A stretch of DNA of 64,000 bases from Herbiconiux oxytropis (lineage in GTDB: Bacteria; Actinomycetota; Actinomycetes; Actinomycetales; Microbacteriaceae), in assembly GCF_024979315.1 (NCBI RefSeq), contig NZ_JANLCK010000005.1:1-64000 (forward strand), read 5' to 3'. Positions within the stretch are counted from its first letter, which is position 1, and each line of letters opens with the position of its first letter. Positions 32,686 through 42,174 of the stretch are shown in pieces. The notes under the pieces are model-generated. The model was not told the DNA's origin and did no database searches. It was given only the letters and a program-made list of their open reading frames with translations. A program made the position numbers and the translations under genes.

Positions 32686-32768
32686 ACTTGACAGAAGGAG
32701 CGCCTAAAGCCGCCGACTTGACACATCTTGTGTCAAGTCGGCGCTCTTAGGCGCAGGAAGTGTCAAGT
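32686..32768. repeat. 83-bp palindromic element between proB and proA (copy 1)
   Basis: The whole stretch is a dyad centred at 32727. The core arms CGCCGACTTGACACA (32711-32725) and its exact complement (32729-32743) flank a 3-nt loop. Going outwards, GCGCCTAA pairs with TTAGGCGC, and ACTTGACA (32686-32693) with TGTCAAGT (32761-32768). A 58-bp relative lies at 52913-52970. Being multi-copy and intergenic it resembles a REP-type element; as a stem it could also stop proB transcription. Confidence 0.8.
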
Positions 32769-32774
32769 GGGGGG

Positions 32775-33617
32775 TCAGTCGGCGGTGGGGACCGCGATGG
32801 CGCCCGTGGGGAGGCGCTCGGTGGGGACGGGCGAGGGCTCGAAGAAGGTGCCGACGGCGGCTCCTGCGAGGGCCTCGGCCACGAGCGACGTGGAGGTGAC
32901 GAGCACCGCCGTTCCGGACGCGGCCGCCAGGCGGGCGGCCGAGACCTTCGTGGCCGCTCCCCCGGTGCCCACCCCGGCCGCGCCGGCGGAGCCGAAGGTG
33001 ACCCCCGCGAGGTCGTCGCCGAGCGGCACATCCGTGATCTTCACGGCGCCGGGCTCCTGCGGCGGACGCGTGTAGAGCGCATCGACGTCCGACAGCAGCA
33101 CGAGCGCGTCGGCGCCCACGAGCTGCGAGACGAGGGCCGCGAGCCGGTCGTTGTCGCCGAACCGGATCTCGTGCGTGGCGACGGTGTCGTTCTCGTTGAC
33201 GATCGGAAGGATGCGAAGACCCAGCAGGCGGTCCATCGCACGCTGGGCGTTGGAGCGGTGTGTGGGGTTCTCGAGGTCGCCTGCCGTGAGCAGCACCTGG
33301 CCGGCCACGATCCCATACCGGTCGAGACTGTTCTGGTAGCGGAAGATCAGCACGTTCTGGCCCACGGCGGCCGCGGCCTGCTGGGTGGCGAGGTCGTGCG
33401 GGCGCGCCTCGAGCTGCAGGAACGGGATGCCCGTGGCGATGGCGCCGGAGGAGACGAGGATGATCTCGGTGCCCGCCGCATGAGCGGTCGCGAGCGCGTC
33501 GACGAGGGGTGCGATCTGGTGGGCGTTGTCTCCACTGATCGACGAGGAGCCGACTTTCACGACCACGCGCCGCGCGCGGGGGATGCCCTCGCGCACGAGC
33601 ACGGCCGTGCGGGTCAC
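32775..33617 (-). CDS. proB: glutamate 5-kinase without PUA domain
   Basis: 280 residues from GTG at 33617, which overlaps the obg stop (GTGA). The amino-acid kinase fold is shown by [45 protein letters not shown] and [11 protein letters not shown], with [15 protein letters not shown] as the nucleotide loop. It phosphorylates glutamate in the first proline step and is normally feedback-inhibited by proline. Many ProB proteins have about 370 residues with a C-terminal PUA domain, which is absent here. Confidence 0.96.
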   Translation of the reverse strand: MTRTAVLVREGIPRARRVVVKVGSSSISGDNAHQIAPLVDALATAHAAGTEIILVSSGAIATGIPFLQLEARPHDLATQQAAAAVGQNVLIFRYQNSLDRYGIVAGQVLLTAGDLENPTHRSNAQRAMDRLLGLRILPIVNENDTVATHEIRFGDNDRLAALVSQLVGADALVLLSDVDALYTRPPQEPGAVKITDVPLGDDLAGVTFGSAGAAGVGTGGAATKVSAARLAAASGTAVLVTSTSLVAEALAGAAVGTFFEPSPVPTERLPTGAIAVPTAD

Positions 33618-35122
33618 GACTCGTCCTCGGCGTGCCAGAGCCCCGCTTCCTTCTCGCGGACCAGCTCGGCGCGGGCCTCCGACTTCGCGTCCATGAGCTC
33701 GTAGTACTCCTCACGGCGCTGGTTGCTCGTGCGCCGGCGCGGACCGTCGAGACGGGCGTCGGTGCCGCGCGGCGCCGTGATCAGCTCGGCGGTGGAGGTG
33801 AGGGTGGGCTCCCAGTCGAACACGATGCCGTTGCCGGCGCCGATGACCACGGCTGATCCGGAGACGGCACCCGCCTTGAAGAGCTTCTCCTCGACGCCGA
33901 GCTTCGCGAGCCGGTCGGCGAGGAAGCCGACGGCCTCGTCGTTGGTGAAGTCGGTCTGCTGCACCCAGCGCTCGGGCTTCTGCCCGATGATGCGGTAGAG
34001 GTTGCCGTGCGTGCCGCCCTCGACCCTGACGACGAAGCCTGCCTCGTCGACCGCGCGGGGGCGGATCACGATGCGCGCGGGAGCGGGCGCCTCGGCGGCG
34101 ACCTTCCGGGCATCCTCGACCAGCTGGGCGAGCGCGAAGGAGAGCTGGCGCAGACCCTCGTGGCTCGCGGTCGAGATCTCGAACACGCGGTAGCCACGGG
34201 CCTCGAGCTCGGGCTTGACGAAGTCGGCGAGCTCGCGCGCCTCCGGCACGTCGATCTTGTTGAGCGCGATGAGCTGCGGCCGGTCGAGCAGCGGCGTCTG
34301 GCCCTCGGGCACCGGGTAGGCGCCGAGTTCGCCCAGGATGACGTCGAGGTCGCTGATCGGGTCGCGGCCGGGCTCGAGGGTGGCGCAGTCGAGCACGTGC
34401 AGCAGGGCGCTGCAGCGTTCCACATGGCGCAGGAACTCGAGACCGAGGCCCTTGCCCTCGCTCGCGCCCTCGATGAGGCCGGGAACGTCGGCGATCGTGT
34501 AACGGGTGCTGCCGATCTCGACAACGCCGAGGTTCGGGTGCAGGGTCGTGAAGGGGTAGTCGGCGATCTTCGGCTTCGCCGCTGACATCGCCGCCACGAG
34601 GCTCGACTTGCCGGCCGACGGGTAGCCCACGAGAGCGACATCCGCCACCGTCTTGAGCTCCAGCAGCACGTCGCCGGTCCAGCCCTCGGTGCCCAGCAGA
34701 GCGAAGCCGGGGGCCTTGCGCTTGGTGGTCGAGAGGGCGGCGTTGCCGAGACCGCCCTGGCCGCCCTCGGCCACGACGAAGCGCATGCCGGGCTCCACCA
34801 TGTCGATGAGCTCGTTGCCCTCGGTGTCTTTGATGACGGTGCCCACCGGCACGTTCAGCACGAGCTCCTCGCCGTTGGCGCCGGCGCGGTGGTCGCCCAT
34901 GCCGGGCCCGCCGTTCTGCGACGACTGGTGCGGGTGACGGTGGAAGCCGAGGAGCGTGGTGGTGCCGGCATCGCTCACGAGCACGATGTCGCCACCGTGC
35001 CCGCCGTTGCCGCCGTCAGGGCCGGCGAGGGGCTTGAACTTCTCCCGGCGCACCGACACGCAGCCGTTGCCGCCGTTCCCTGCACGCAGATGGAGGGTCA
35101 CGTGGTCGACGAAAGTCACCAT
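33614..35122 (-). CDS. obg: Obg GTPase
   Basis: 502 residues. The glycine-rich Obg fold is at the N-terminus ([20 protein letters not shown]), the GTPase P-loop GYPSAGKS at 166-173, switch and G3 region DVPGLIEGA, and ALNKID as the specificity motif. An OCT domain follows at about 355-430 and an acidic/basic tail closes the protein. It is an essential GTPase of 50S subunit assembly and growth control. The arrangement rplU-rpmA-obg is conserved in bacteria; a terminator separates rpmA from obg here. Confidence 0.97.
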   Translation of the reverse strand: MVTFVDHVTLHLRAGNGGNGCVSVRREKFKPLAGPDGGNGGHGGDIVLVSDAGTTTLLGFHRHPHQSSQNGGPGMGDHRAGANGEELVLNVPVGTVIKDTEGNELIDMVEPGMRFVVAEGGQGGLGNAALSTTKRKAPGFALLGTEGWTGDVLLELKTVADVALVGYPSAGKSSLVAAMSAAKPKIADYPFTTLHPNLGVVEIGSTRYTIADVPGLIEGASEGKGLGLEFLRHVERCSALLHVLDCATLEPGRDPISDLDVILGELGAYPVPEGQTPLLDRPQLIALNKIDVPEARELADFVKPELEARGYRVFEISTASHEGLRQLSFALAQLVEDARKVAAEAPAPARIVIRPRAVDEAGFVVRVEGGTHGNLYRIIGQKPERWVQQTDFTNDEAVGFLADRLAKLGVEEKLFKAGAVSGSAVVIGAGNGIVFDWEPTLTSTAELITAPRGTDARLDGPRRRTSNQRREEYYELMDAKSEARAELVREKEAGLWHAEDES

Positions 35123-35203
35123 TGCGGTTGCCTCACGATCTGTTTCGACGCCGGTCGAGCGGCGCTGCTTCGGAGAGAAGCGGTGCTACGGGGAAAAGAC
35201 GAA

Positions 35204-35234
35204 GCAGGGGCGGGCGAAGAACGCCGGCCCCTGC
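35204..35234 (-). terminator. rho-independent-type terminator after rpmA
   Basis: Arms 35204-35215 and 35223-35234 (12 bp, one mismatch, 7-nt loop). In the minus direction the stem is followed by TTCGTCTTTT, a clear U-rich run and unusual among the hairpins in this window. It should lower obg transcription relative to the ribosomal protein genes. Confidence 0.75.
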
Positions 35235-35256
35235 TCCTGTGCGGTGGTGCGCGAGA

Positions 35257-35517
35257 TTACTCGGCAGCCGCCGCGACGATGTTGACGACCTTGCGGCCGC
35301 CCTTGGCGCCGAACTCGACCGAGCCCGCTGCGAGAGCGAACAGGGTGTCGTCGCCGCCACGGCCGACGTTCACGCCGGGGTGGAAGTGGGTGCCGCGCTG
35401 ACGGACGATGATCTCGCCCGCGCCGACGACCTGGCCACCGAAGCGCTTCACGCCGAGGCGCTGTGCGTTGGAGTCACGACCGTTGCGAGTGGAACTCGCA
35501 CCCTTTTTGTGTGCCAT
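35257..35517 (-). CDS. rpmA: 50S ribosomal protein L27
   Basis: 86 residues with the standard start [20 protein letters not shown] and the block [21 protein letters not shown]27 reaches the peptidyl-transferase centre with its N-terminus; there is no cleavable extension of the firmicute type. It follows rplU at 12 bp. Confidence 0.99.
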   Translation of the reverse strand: MAHKKGASSTRNGRDSNAQRLGVKRFGGQVVGAGEIIVRQRGTHFHPGVNVGRGGDDTLFALAAGSVEFGAKGGRKVVNIVAAAAE

Positions 35518-35529
35518 TAGCCCTGATCC

Positions 35530-35838
35530 TTACTTGATTCCGGTGACCTTGACACGGGTGAGCTCCTGGCGGTGGCCCTGACGCTTCTTGTACCCGGTCT
35601 TGTTCTTGAACTTCTGGATGACGATCTTCGGGCCGCGGAGGTCTTCGAGGACCTCTGCCGTCACCGTGATCTTGGCCAGCGACGGGGCGTCGGAGGTGAT
35701 CTTCTCACCATCGACGAGCAGCACTGCCGCCAGCTCGATGTTGCCGTTCTTGTCGGCCTTGATCCGGTCGAGGGTGACGATGGTGCCGACCTCAACCTTT
35801 TCCTGCCGACCGCCGGCGCGCACAACTGCGTAAACCAA
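35530..35838 (-). CDS. rplU: 50S ribosomal protein L21
   Basis: 102 residues ([20 protein letters not shown], then [21 protein letters not shown]). The start is TTG at 35838: an in-frame stop lies only four codons upstream and no ATG or GTG comes between, so the rare start is forced. The promoter lies about 100 bp upstream and leaves a leader of about 95 nt. Confidence 0.98.
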   Translation of the reverse strand: MVYAVVRAGGRQEKVEVGTIVTLDRIKADKNGNIELAAVLLVDGEKITSDAPSLAKITVTAEVLEDLRGPKIVIQKFKNKTGYKKRQGHRQELTRVKVTGIK

Positions 35839-35939
35839 TTTACGTACCTAACTCTTTTAGGGGCCCTCAAAAGCGCAATCTGCAACGCTTGGAAGTCTTG
35901 GCAATCGCGAGAGAGGAACTCTACGCACGCCAGCGACCA

Positions 35940-35968
35940 AGCTTACTCGACGCGGGGATCCCGGTCAA
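35940..35968 (-). promoter_or_regulatory. rplU-rpmA promoter
   Basis: On the minus strand TTGACC (35963-35968) and TAAGCT (35940-35945) are separated by exactly 17 bp, the best sigma-70-type promoter in the window. A start near 35933 gives a leader of about 95 nt before the TTG. An imperfect dyad CTTTT(A)GGGG / CCCT(C)AAAAG near 35852-35871 lies in this leader. Confidence 0.75.
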
Positions 35969-35995
35969 ACCGACTTCGGCGGCCCGACCCGGTGC

Positions 35996-36001
35996 CATAC
36001 T
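35996..36001 (+). promoter_or_regulatory. -10 hexamer CATACT of the DUF4031 gene, leaderless start
   Basis: CATACT ends exactly 6 nt before the GTG at 36008. No ribosome binding site. It lies about 30 bp from the divergent rplU -35. Confidence 0.55.
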
Positions 36002-36007
36002 CGCTCC

Positions 36008-36283
36008 GTGACCGTGTTGATCGACGTGCCGATGTGGCCAGCCCACGGTACCACCTGGGGCCACCTCGTGAGCGACGACTCGCTGGCCGAGCTGCACGCC
36101 TTCGCCGAGCGCGCGGGGCTGCCGCCGCGGAGCTTCGACCTCGACCACTACGACGTGCCGGTGGAGCGCTACGACGAGCTCGTCGCCGCGGGCGCCCTGC
36201 CGGTGAGTTACCGGGATCTCGTGGTGCGCCTTCGCCGGAGCGGCCTCCGCGTGCGTGCGAAGGACCGCCCCGGCAAGGGCTGA
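36008..36283 (+). CDS. DUF4031 protein
   Basis: 91 residues from GTG. The family's opening VLIDVPMWPAHGTTWGHLVSD and the block PPRSFDLDHYDVPVERYDEL are plain, closing with VVRLRRSGLRVRAKDR. It is a small soluble protein found in many actinobacteria; biochemical function unknown. It is squeezed between rplU (divergent) and the RNase E/G gene (convergent, 7 bp away). Confidence 0.88.
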   Translation: MTVLIDVPMWPAHGTTWGHLVSDDSLAELHAFAERAGLPPRSFDLDHYDVPVERYDELVAAGALPVSYRDLVVRLRRSGLRVRAKDRPGKG

Positions 36284-36290
36284 AGGGCGC

Positions 36291-38987
36291 TCAGGCGCCG
36301 TGCGAGGAGTCGGCAGGGGCCGAGGCCGGAGCCGAGACCGCCGCCGTGCTCACGCGGCGGCTGCGGGTGCGGCCCTGGCCGGGCTGCTTGGGCTCGGGCA
36401 GGGCGTCGAGCACCGAGTCGAGCAGCTGGCTCGCCTCGGGCGGGGTCACGCGGGGCGCTCGAGCCGTCTTGGCCACGGGGATGTCGAGGATCGCCGTCGT
36501 GGGGGCGGCTGCCTGCTCGCCCTCGTCGCTCTTCGAGTGGCGCGACTTGCGCCGGCGGGAAGAGGCCGACGAGGCCTTCCCAGCATCCGGAGCCGCCCCG
36601 TCGGACGCGGTCTCGGACCCGGCGGACTCTGATGCGGCTGAATCGGATGCGGCGGCCTCTGATGGGGCAGCGGGCTCGGCCGGGGCGGACGCTCCGACGC
36701 TCGGCTCGGTGACGCCCTCGACCGCGCGGTGGGCGGCAGGGACCTGTGCGTCTCCCGCAGCCCCGGAAGCTGCCGCGATGGTCGACGCGGCGATCTGCGC
36801 GAGCGCGTTCTTCGCGTCGTCGGTGATGGCGTGCGGGGCGACGGCTGCGTGCGAGGTGCCGTTGGACGACCCGCCGCTGCCGCTGCCGCCGCTGCCCGAA
36901 CCGCTGCGGCCACGACGGCCACCGCCGCTCGCGCCCTGGCCGTTGCCGCCGTTGGAGCCGCCGCCCGACGACGGTCCGTTCGACGAACGGTGCTTCACGA
37001 CCGGATCGTGGTGCACGATGATCCCGCGACCGGCACAGGTCTCGCACGGCTCGCTGAACGATTCGAGGAGGCCGAGGCCGAGCTTCTTGCGGGTCATCTG
37101 CACGAGGCCGAGCGAGGTGACCTCGGCCACCTGGTGCTTCGTGCGGTCGCGGCTCAGGCACTCGACCAGGCGCCGCAGCACGAGGTCGCGGTTGGTCTCG
37201 AGCACCATGTCGATGAAGTCGACGACGATGATGCCGCCGATGTCGCGGAGGCGCAGCTGACGGACGATCTCCTCGGCCGCCTCCAGGTTGTTCATGGTGA
37301 CGGTCTCTTCGAGGTTGCCACCCGAGCCCACGAACTTGCCCGTGTTGACGTCGACCACGGTCATGGCCTCGGTGCGGTCGATCACGAGCGAGCCACCCGA
37401 GGGCAGCCAGACCTTGCGGTCGAGGGCCTTCTCGATCTGCTCCGAGATGCGGTACTCGTCGAACGCGTCGCGCTCGCCCTCGTACTTCTCGACGCGGTCG
37501 AGGAGGTCGGGCGCCACGGCGGCGAGGTAGTTCTCGATCGTCGCCTGCGCGTCGTCACCGGAGATGACGAGGCGGTGGAAGTCCTCGTTGAAGACGTCGC
37601 GGACGATCTTGATCAGGAGGTCGGGCTCCGAGTGCAGCAGGTGCGGGCCCTGCTGCTTCTTGACCTGCTCGGAGATGTGCGCCCACTGCGAGGTGAGGCG
37701 GTTGACGTCGAGGGTCAGCTGCTCCTCGGTGGCGCCCTCCGAGGCGGTGCGGACGATGACGCCCACGTTCTCGGGGAGGACCTCCTTGAGGATGCGCTTG
37801 AGACGCGCCCGCTCGGTGTCCGGGAGCTTGCGGGAGATGCCGTTCATCGAGCCGTTGGGCACGTAGACGAGGTAGCGGCCGGGCAGGCTCACCTGGCTCG
37901 TGAGCCGGGCGCCCTTGTGACCCACCGGATCCTTCGTGACCTGCACGAGCACGGTGTCGCCCGACTTCAGCGCGAGCTCGATGCGGCGCGGCTGCGAGCC
38001 GCCCTTCCCGTCGGTGTTGCCGGCGGCCGCGGCCTCCCAGTCGACCTCGCCGGAGTAGAGCACGGCGTTGCGGCCGCGCCCGATGTCGACGAAGGCGGCC
38101 TCCATGCTCGGCAGCACGTTCTGCACGCGGCCGAGGTAGACGTTGCCGATGAGCGAGGCATCCTGTGCCTTGGCCACGTAGTGCTCGACCAGAACGCCGT
38201 CTTCGAGCACGCCGATCTGGATCTTGTCGTTCTTGGCGCGCACGACCATGACGCGGTCGACGGCCTCGCGGCGGGCGAGGAACTCGGCCTCCGTGACGAC
38301 GGGGCGGCGGCGGCCGGCGTCGCGACCGTCGCGGCGGCGCTGCTTCTTGGCCTCGAGACGGGTGGAGCCCTTGATGCGCTGCGGCTCGGTGATGAGCTCG
38401 GGCTCGCGCGGGGTGCGCACCTTGACGACGGTGTTGGCAGGGTCGTTGTCTCCCCCGCGTCCCTCCTCGCCCGACCGACGGCGCGAGCGGCGACGCACGG
38501 TCGACTCGGGGCCCTGCTGGTCGTCACGGCCGTCGTCGTCGCGCGGACCACGGCTGCCGCGGTCACGGCTCGGCCGCTCATCACGCGGAGGCAGCGGCGG
38601 CAGGTCGGGGAGGTCGGGCGCCTGGAAGAACAGCGACGTGGTGCTGAGGGCACGCGCGGCCGGCTTCTCGTCGGCGACCGCCTCGGCGGGGGGCGCCTGG
38701 AACGCGGGGGTGAACGGCGCGAGGCCGGGCTCGTCGTCGTGCCCGTCTGCCGTGAGCACCGCATCCGGCGTCTCGGCGACGCCCTCAGCCTCGCGAGCCG
38801 ACTCGGGCTCGCCCGGGGTCTGGGCGGCGGGGCTCTCGAAGGACGACGGGGGCACGGTCTCGACGGGCACCGACTGCTGCGGCTCGCTCTTCTTCACGCT
38901 CCGGCGACCGCCGAACAGCCGCTTGCGCCGTGCTCCGCCCTCTCCGTTGTTGCCACCATTGTCATTGTCTGAAATTCTCTCCACCAT
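36291..38987 (-). CDS. rne: ribonuclease E/G
   Basis: 898 residues from ATG at 38987, with AGGAG 10 nt upstream. A disordered basic N-terminal arm (1 to about 210) precedes the catalytic core. The S1 domain (VYLGRVQNVLPSMEAAFVDI) is followed by the RNase H-like and DNase I-like parts with the metal-binding aspartates in TVVDVNTGKFVG and IVVDFIDM. The zinc link CETCAG and a long Gly/Ser/Ala-rich C-terminal tail complete it. The core in the middle with arms on both sides is the actinobacterial layout. It processes rRNA and initiates mRNA decay. A longer frame to 39164 crosses spacer and was rejected. Confidence 0.96.
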   Translation of the reverse strand: MVERISDNDNGGNNGEGGARRKRLFGGRRSVKKSEPQQSVPVETVPPSSFESPAAQTPGEPESAREAEGVAETPDAVLTADGHDDEPGLAPFTPAFQAPPAEAVADEKPAARALSTTSLFFQAPDLPDLPPLPPRDERPSRDRGSRGPRDDDGRDDQQGPESTVRRRSRRRSGEEGRGGDNDPANTVVKVRTPREPELITEPQRIKGSTRLEAKKQRRRDGRDAGRRRPVVTEAEFLARREAVDRVMVVRAKNDKIQIGVLEDGVLVEHYVAKAQDASLIGNVYLGRVQNVLPSMEAAFVDIGRGRNAVLYSGEVDWEAAAAGNTDGKGGSQPRRIELALKSGDTVLVQVTKDPVGHKGARLTSQVSLPGRYLVYVPNGSMNGISRKLPDTERARLKRILKEVLPENVGVIVRTASEGATEEQLTLDVNRLTSQWAHISEQVKKQQGPHLLHSEPDLLIKIVRDVFNEDFHRLVISGDDAQATIENYLAAVAPDLLDRVEKYEGERDAFDEYRISEQIEKALDRKVWLPSGGSLVIDRTEAMTVVDVNTGKFVGSGGNLEETVTMNNLEAAEEIVRQLRLRDIGGIIVVDFIDMVLETNRDLVLRRLVECLSRDRTKHQVAEVTSLGLVQMTRKKLGLGLLESFSEPCETCAGRGIIVHHDPVVKHRSSNGPSSGGGSNGGNGQGASGGGRRGRSGSGSGGSGSGGSSNGTSHAAVAPHAITDDAKNALAQIAASTIAAASGAAGDAQVPAAHRAVEGVTEPSVGASAPAEPAAPSEAAASDSAASESAGSETASDGAAPDAGKASSASSRRRKSRHSKSDEGEQAAAPTTAILDIPVAKTARAPRVTPPEASQLLDSVLDALPEPKQPGQGRTRSRRVSTAAVSAPASAPADSSHGA

Positions 38988-39208
38988 CTCTGGTGCACTC
39001 CTTGCCAGCCGGTGGCTCTCGCCTTCCGGCAGGTACTCTCGCGAGCGGGGCCCCGCTGCTGCGGAGCGCCTCGCTGGTTCTCGATTCGCGAGCGCGGTTC
39101 GCGCTCTACCCGTATTCGGGAAGTCATCTAGGCGGCCCCCACGTCGATCGTGGAAACCTTCCACCGATTATCGCACGCATTCCCAGATTGCTCGCTTAGG
39201 GCCCGTGC

Positions 39209-39214
39209 AATAAT
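39209..39214 (+). promoter_or_regulatory. -10 hexamer AATAAT of the VKOR gene, leaderless start
   Basis: AATAAT, preceded by TGC (extended -10), ends exactly 6 nt before the GTG at 39221. No ribosome binding site. Confidence 0.6.
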
Positions 39215-39220
39215 CCGAAC

Positions 39221-39826
39221 GTGCCATCCGTTGAACGCCGTCCGATCGGTCTCGCCCTGCTGCTCATCGTGGCCGGGATCGCCGGCTGGTACGCGGCGTT
39301 CGACCTGACGCTGGAGAAGATCCAGACGCTCATCAACCCGGACTACGTGCCCACCTGCAACATCTCGCCGCTCGTGACCTGCGGGCCCAACATGGCCAGC
39401 TGGCAGGGCTCGATCTTCGGCTTCCCCAACCCCGTGATCGGGGTGGCGGCCTTCGTGGCGCCGGTCGTGGTGGGGGTTGCGATCCTCGCCGGGGCGCGCT
39501 TCGCGAAGTGGTTCTGGGTGCTCTTCAACCTCGGCTTCGCGGCCGGGATCGTGTTCGTCGTGTGGCTGATGACGCAGAGCATCTTCGTTCTCGGCACGCT
39601 CTGCCCCTACTGCATGGTGGTGTGGGCGGTCGTGATCCCGATGTTCTGGTACGTCACGGCGTTCAACCTCAAGGAGGGGCACTTCGGTAACGGCCGGGGC
39701 AGCCGCGAGATCGCAGCACTTCTCTATCCGTGGGTGTGGGTGCTCGTGCTGCTGAGCTACCTCGTGATCGTGGTGATGGCGCAGCTGAGGCTGGACGCCA
39801 TCACCTCGATCTTCTCGACGCTCTAG
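39221..39826 (+). CDS. vitamin K epoxide reductase-family protein (VKOR)
   Basis: 201 residues with about five transmembrane helices. The four redox cysteines are Cys46 and Cys54 (PTCNISPLVTCGPN) and the CxxC pair Cys128/Cys131 (LCPYC). It reoxidises a DsbA-like thioredoxin-fold partner and passes electrons to menaquinone, driving disulfide formation in exported proteins. Neither a fused thioredoxin domain nor a DsbA gene is adjacent. Its stop overlaps the convergent ndk stop in the palindrome CTAG. Confidence 0.93.
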   Translation: MPSVERRPIGLALLLIVAGIAGWYAAFDLTLEKIQTLINPDYVPTCNISPLVTCGPNMASWQGSIFGFPNPVIGVAAFVAPVVVGVAILAGARFAKWFWVLFNLGFAAGIVFVVWLMTQSIFVLGTLCPYCMVVWAVVIPMFWYVTAFNLKEGHFGNGRGSREIAALLYPWVWVLVLLSYLVIVVMAQLRLDAITSIFSTL

Positions 39827-40242
39827 AACCAGAGCGCGAGCTCGCGCGCGGCCGACTCGGGAGAGTCGCTGCCGTGCACGAGGTTCTGCTGCACGGCGAG
39901 GCCCCAGTCGCGGCCGAGGTCGCCGCGGATGGTGCCGGGGGCCGCGGTGGTGGGGTCGGTCGTGCCGGCGAGCGAGCGGAAGCCCTCGATCACGCGGTTG
40001 CCGGCGATGCGGATGGCGACGATGGGGCCGGACTCCATGAACTCGACGAGCGGCTCGTAGAAGGGCTTGCCGAGGTGCTCCTCGTAGTGCGCCGCGAGCA
40101 GCTCGCGGTCGGGCTCGATCATCTTGAGGTCGACGAGCTGGTAGCCCTTGGCCTCGATGCGGCGGAGGATCTCGCCGGTGAGGTTGCGGGCGACGCCGTC
40201 CGGCTTCACGAGGACGAGGGTTTCTTCGACGTACGTGGTCAC
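39823..40242 (-). CDS. ndk: nucleoside diphosphate kinase
   Basis: 139 residues from GTG at 40242 (VTTYVEETLVLVKPDGVARN), chosen because GGAAGG lies 6 nt upstream. The phosphohistidine is His123 in NLVHGSDSPESA. It balances NTP and dNTP pools. It is last in the run ileS-folC-DUF4233-ndk. Confidence 0.98.
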   Translation of the reverse strand: MTTYVEETLVLVKPDGVARNLTGEILRRIEAKGYQLVDLKMIEPDRELLAAHYEEHLGKPFYEPLVEFMESGPIVAIRIAGNRVIEGFRSLAGTTDPTTAAPGTIRGDLGRDWGLAVQQNLVHGSDSPESAARELALWF

Positions 40243-40315
40243 GGTGGTCCTTCCAGGTTGACTGACGGCATTCACCCTAGCGGGCGAGGACGAGTACTCC
40301 GATTCGGCGGGCGCC

Positions 40316-40678
40316 CTACTCCGCTTCGGCCTGCGCGGCCGCCCAGGCGGCTTTCTCACGGTCGATCTGGGCGCCCTTGATCATGGAGTAGATCCAGAGG
40401 CCGATGAAGATCACGGCGATGATGGCGAGGGTGGGCACGAGGAAGCAGGCCGCCACGATCACGCCCTGCAGCCCCCAGCCGAGGGCGTAGCCCCAACGGA
40501 ACCTCAGCAGCACGACGTTCAGCAGCAGCAGCACGCACACGGCCGCGCCGCCGCCGAGGGCGAGCGGGGCCGGCAGCGCCTTGAGCCCGAAGATCACGAG
40601 CGCCGCGAAGAACATCACGACCGCCTCGAAGGTGAGGATGATCGAGGCGAGGCTCTGCCGGACGGAGCCGCCTCTCAC
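40316..40678 (-). CDS. DUF4233 membrane protein
   Basis: 120 residues from GTG at 40678, overlapping the folC stop (GTGA). Four hydrophobic helices (SLASIILTFEAVVMFFAALV, then ALGWGLQGVIVAACFLVPTL) and a charged tail. DUF4233 proteins are found next to folC in actinobacteria; no function is assigned. The long open frame upstream is antisense to folC in another register. Confidence 0.88.
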   Translation of the reverse strand: MRGGSVRQSLASIILTFEAVVMFFAALVIFGLKALPAPLALGGGAAVCVLLLLNVVLLRFRWGYALGWGLQGVIVAACFLVPTLAIIAVIFIGLWIYSMIKGAQIDREKAAWAAAQAEAE

Positions 40679-42174
40679 TTCTCCTCGCCCTTCCAGCCCT
40701 CGGCCGCGGCGCGCGTGATGACCTCGCCCACGAGGGTGATCGACCCCGTCACGAGCACGGCGCCCTTCTCCGAGCCGGAGGCAGACTCGCGGGCGGCGTC
40801 CAGAGCATCCTCGAGCCGCGGCTCCACGAGCACGCGATCCGCCCCCGCGATGCCGACGACGATGGAGGCGAGCTCGTCGGGGTCGATCGCCCGGTCGCTC
40901 GAGGAGCTCGTGATCACGAACTCGGTGACGACCGGATCGAGGGCGCGCACGATGCCCGCCACGTCCTTGTCCTCGAGCACGGCGATGACCGCCACGACCC
41001 TGTCGAAGGTGAAGTACTCCCCCACCGCCGCGGCGAGGGCCGAGGCGCCGCCCGGGTTGTGCGCCGCATCGACGAGCACGGTGGGCTCGATGCCGACCAG
41101 CTGCAGCCGGCCGGGCGAGGTGGCGGTGGCGAAGCCCTCCGTGATGACGTCGTCGGCGATGGCCTGGGTGCCTCCGCCGAGGAACGACTCCACCGCGGCC
41201 ACCGCGACGGCGGCGTTGTGTCCCTGGTGCGCGCCGTAGAGCGGCAGGAAGATGTCGCGGTAGGTGCCGGCGAGGCCCTGCACGGAGACGAGTTGGCCGC
41301 CCACGGCGACCTTCGACTCGAGCAGGCGGAAGGCCTCCCCCTCGACCGCGAAGGTCGACTCGGTGAGCTCGGCGGCGCGCGCGAGCTCGGTGAGCGCCTC
41401 GGCCGGCTGCTGGGCCGTGACCACCTGGGAGGCGGGCTTCACGATGCCGGACTTCGTGCGGGCGATCTCGGCGACGGTGTTGCCGAGCCGTGCCGTGTGA
41501 TCGAGCGAGATGGGGGTGATGACCGCCACTTGGCCGTCGGCGACGTTCGTGGAGTCCCACTCGCCGCCCATGCCGACCTCGATCACGGCGACGTCGACGG
41601 GGGCGTCGGCGAACGAGGCGAAGGCGAGCACCGAGAGGGCCTCGAAGAAGGTCAGCCGCGCCTCGCCGGCGGCCTCGAGCTCGGCGTCGACGAGCTCGAG
41701 GAAGGGCTCGATGTCGCTCCAGTTGGCGGCGAGGGCCTCGTTGGAGATCGGTACGCCGTCGATCATCATGCGCTCGTTCAGGCGCTCGAGGTGCGGGCTG
41801 GTGAAGAGGCCGGTGCGCAGGCCGTGGGCGCGCAGGATGCTCTCGACGATGCGGCTCGTGGAGGTCTTGCCGTTCGTGCCGGTGATGTGGATGACCGGGT
41901 AGGAGCGCTGCGGGTCACCGAGGAGCTCCACGACGCGGCGCGTGGCCGAGAGCCGCGGCTCCGGCGAGGCCTCGCCGAGGCGGGCGAGGAGCGCCGCGTA
42001 GACGGCATCGCCCTGCTCGAGGAACTCGTCGGGGGCGTCGAGGCCGACACGGCCGAACTCGTCGGGCTGGTCGCCCCCGTCGCCGGCCTCGCCGCCTGCG
42101 CCGTTCCGGCCGTCGGTGTCGTCCGGGTCGTCAGCGGGCGGGCCGAAGTCTCCGCCGAAGAAGCTGTCAGACAT
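40675..42174 (-). CDS. folC: folylpolyglutamate / dihydrofolate synthase
   Basis: 499 residues. The Mur-ligase P-loop [15 protein letters not shown], the metal region [11 protein letters not shown] and [17 protein letters not shown], and [12 protein letters not shown] are all present. An acidic, glycine-rich N-terminal extension of about 50 residues is longer than in most FolC proteins. It adds glutamates to folates. It overlaps the ileS stop by 8 nt. Confidence 0.96.
   Translation of the reverse strand: MSDSFFGGDFGPPADDPDDTDGRNGAGGEAGDGGDQPDEFGRVGLDAPDEFLEQGDAVYAALLARLGEASPEPRLSATRRVVELLGDPQRSYPVIHITGTNGKTSTSRIVESILRAHGLRTGLFTSPHLERLNERMMIDGVPISNEALAANWSDIEPFLELVDAELEAAGEARLTFFEALSVLAFASFADAPVDVAVIEVGMGGEWDSTNVADGQVAVITPISLDHTARLGNTVAEIARTKSGIVKPASQVVTAQQPAEALTELARAAELTESTFAVEGEAFRLLESKVAVGGQLVSVQGLAGTYRDIFLPLYGAHQGHNAAVAVAAVESFLGGGTQAIADDVITEGFATATSPGRLQLVGIEPTVLVDAAHNPGGASALAAAVGEYFTFDRVVAVIAVLEDKDVAGIVRALDPVVTEFVITSSSSDRAIDPDELASIVVGIAGADRVLVEPRLEDALDAARESASGSEKGAVLVTGSITLVGEVITRAAAEGWKGEEK

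Noticed and set aside
38988-39164. Extended start of RNase E/G at 39164
   Set aside because: The added 59 residues are arginine-rich spacer sequence; the ATG at 38987 has AGGAG upstream and begins a plausible acidic/basic arm.
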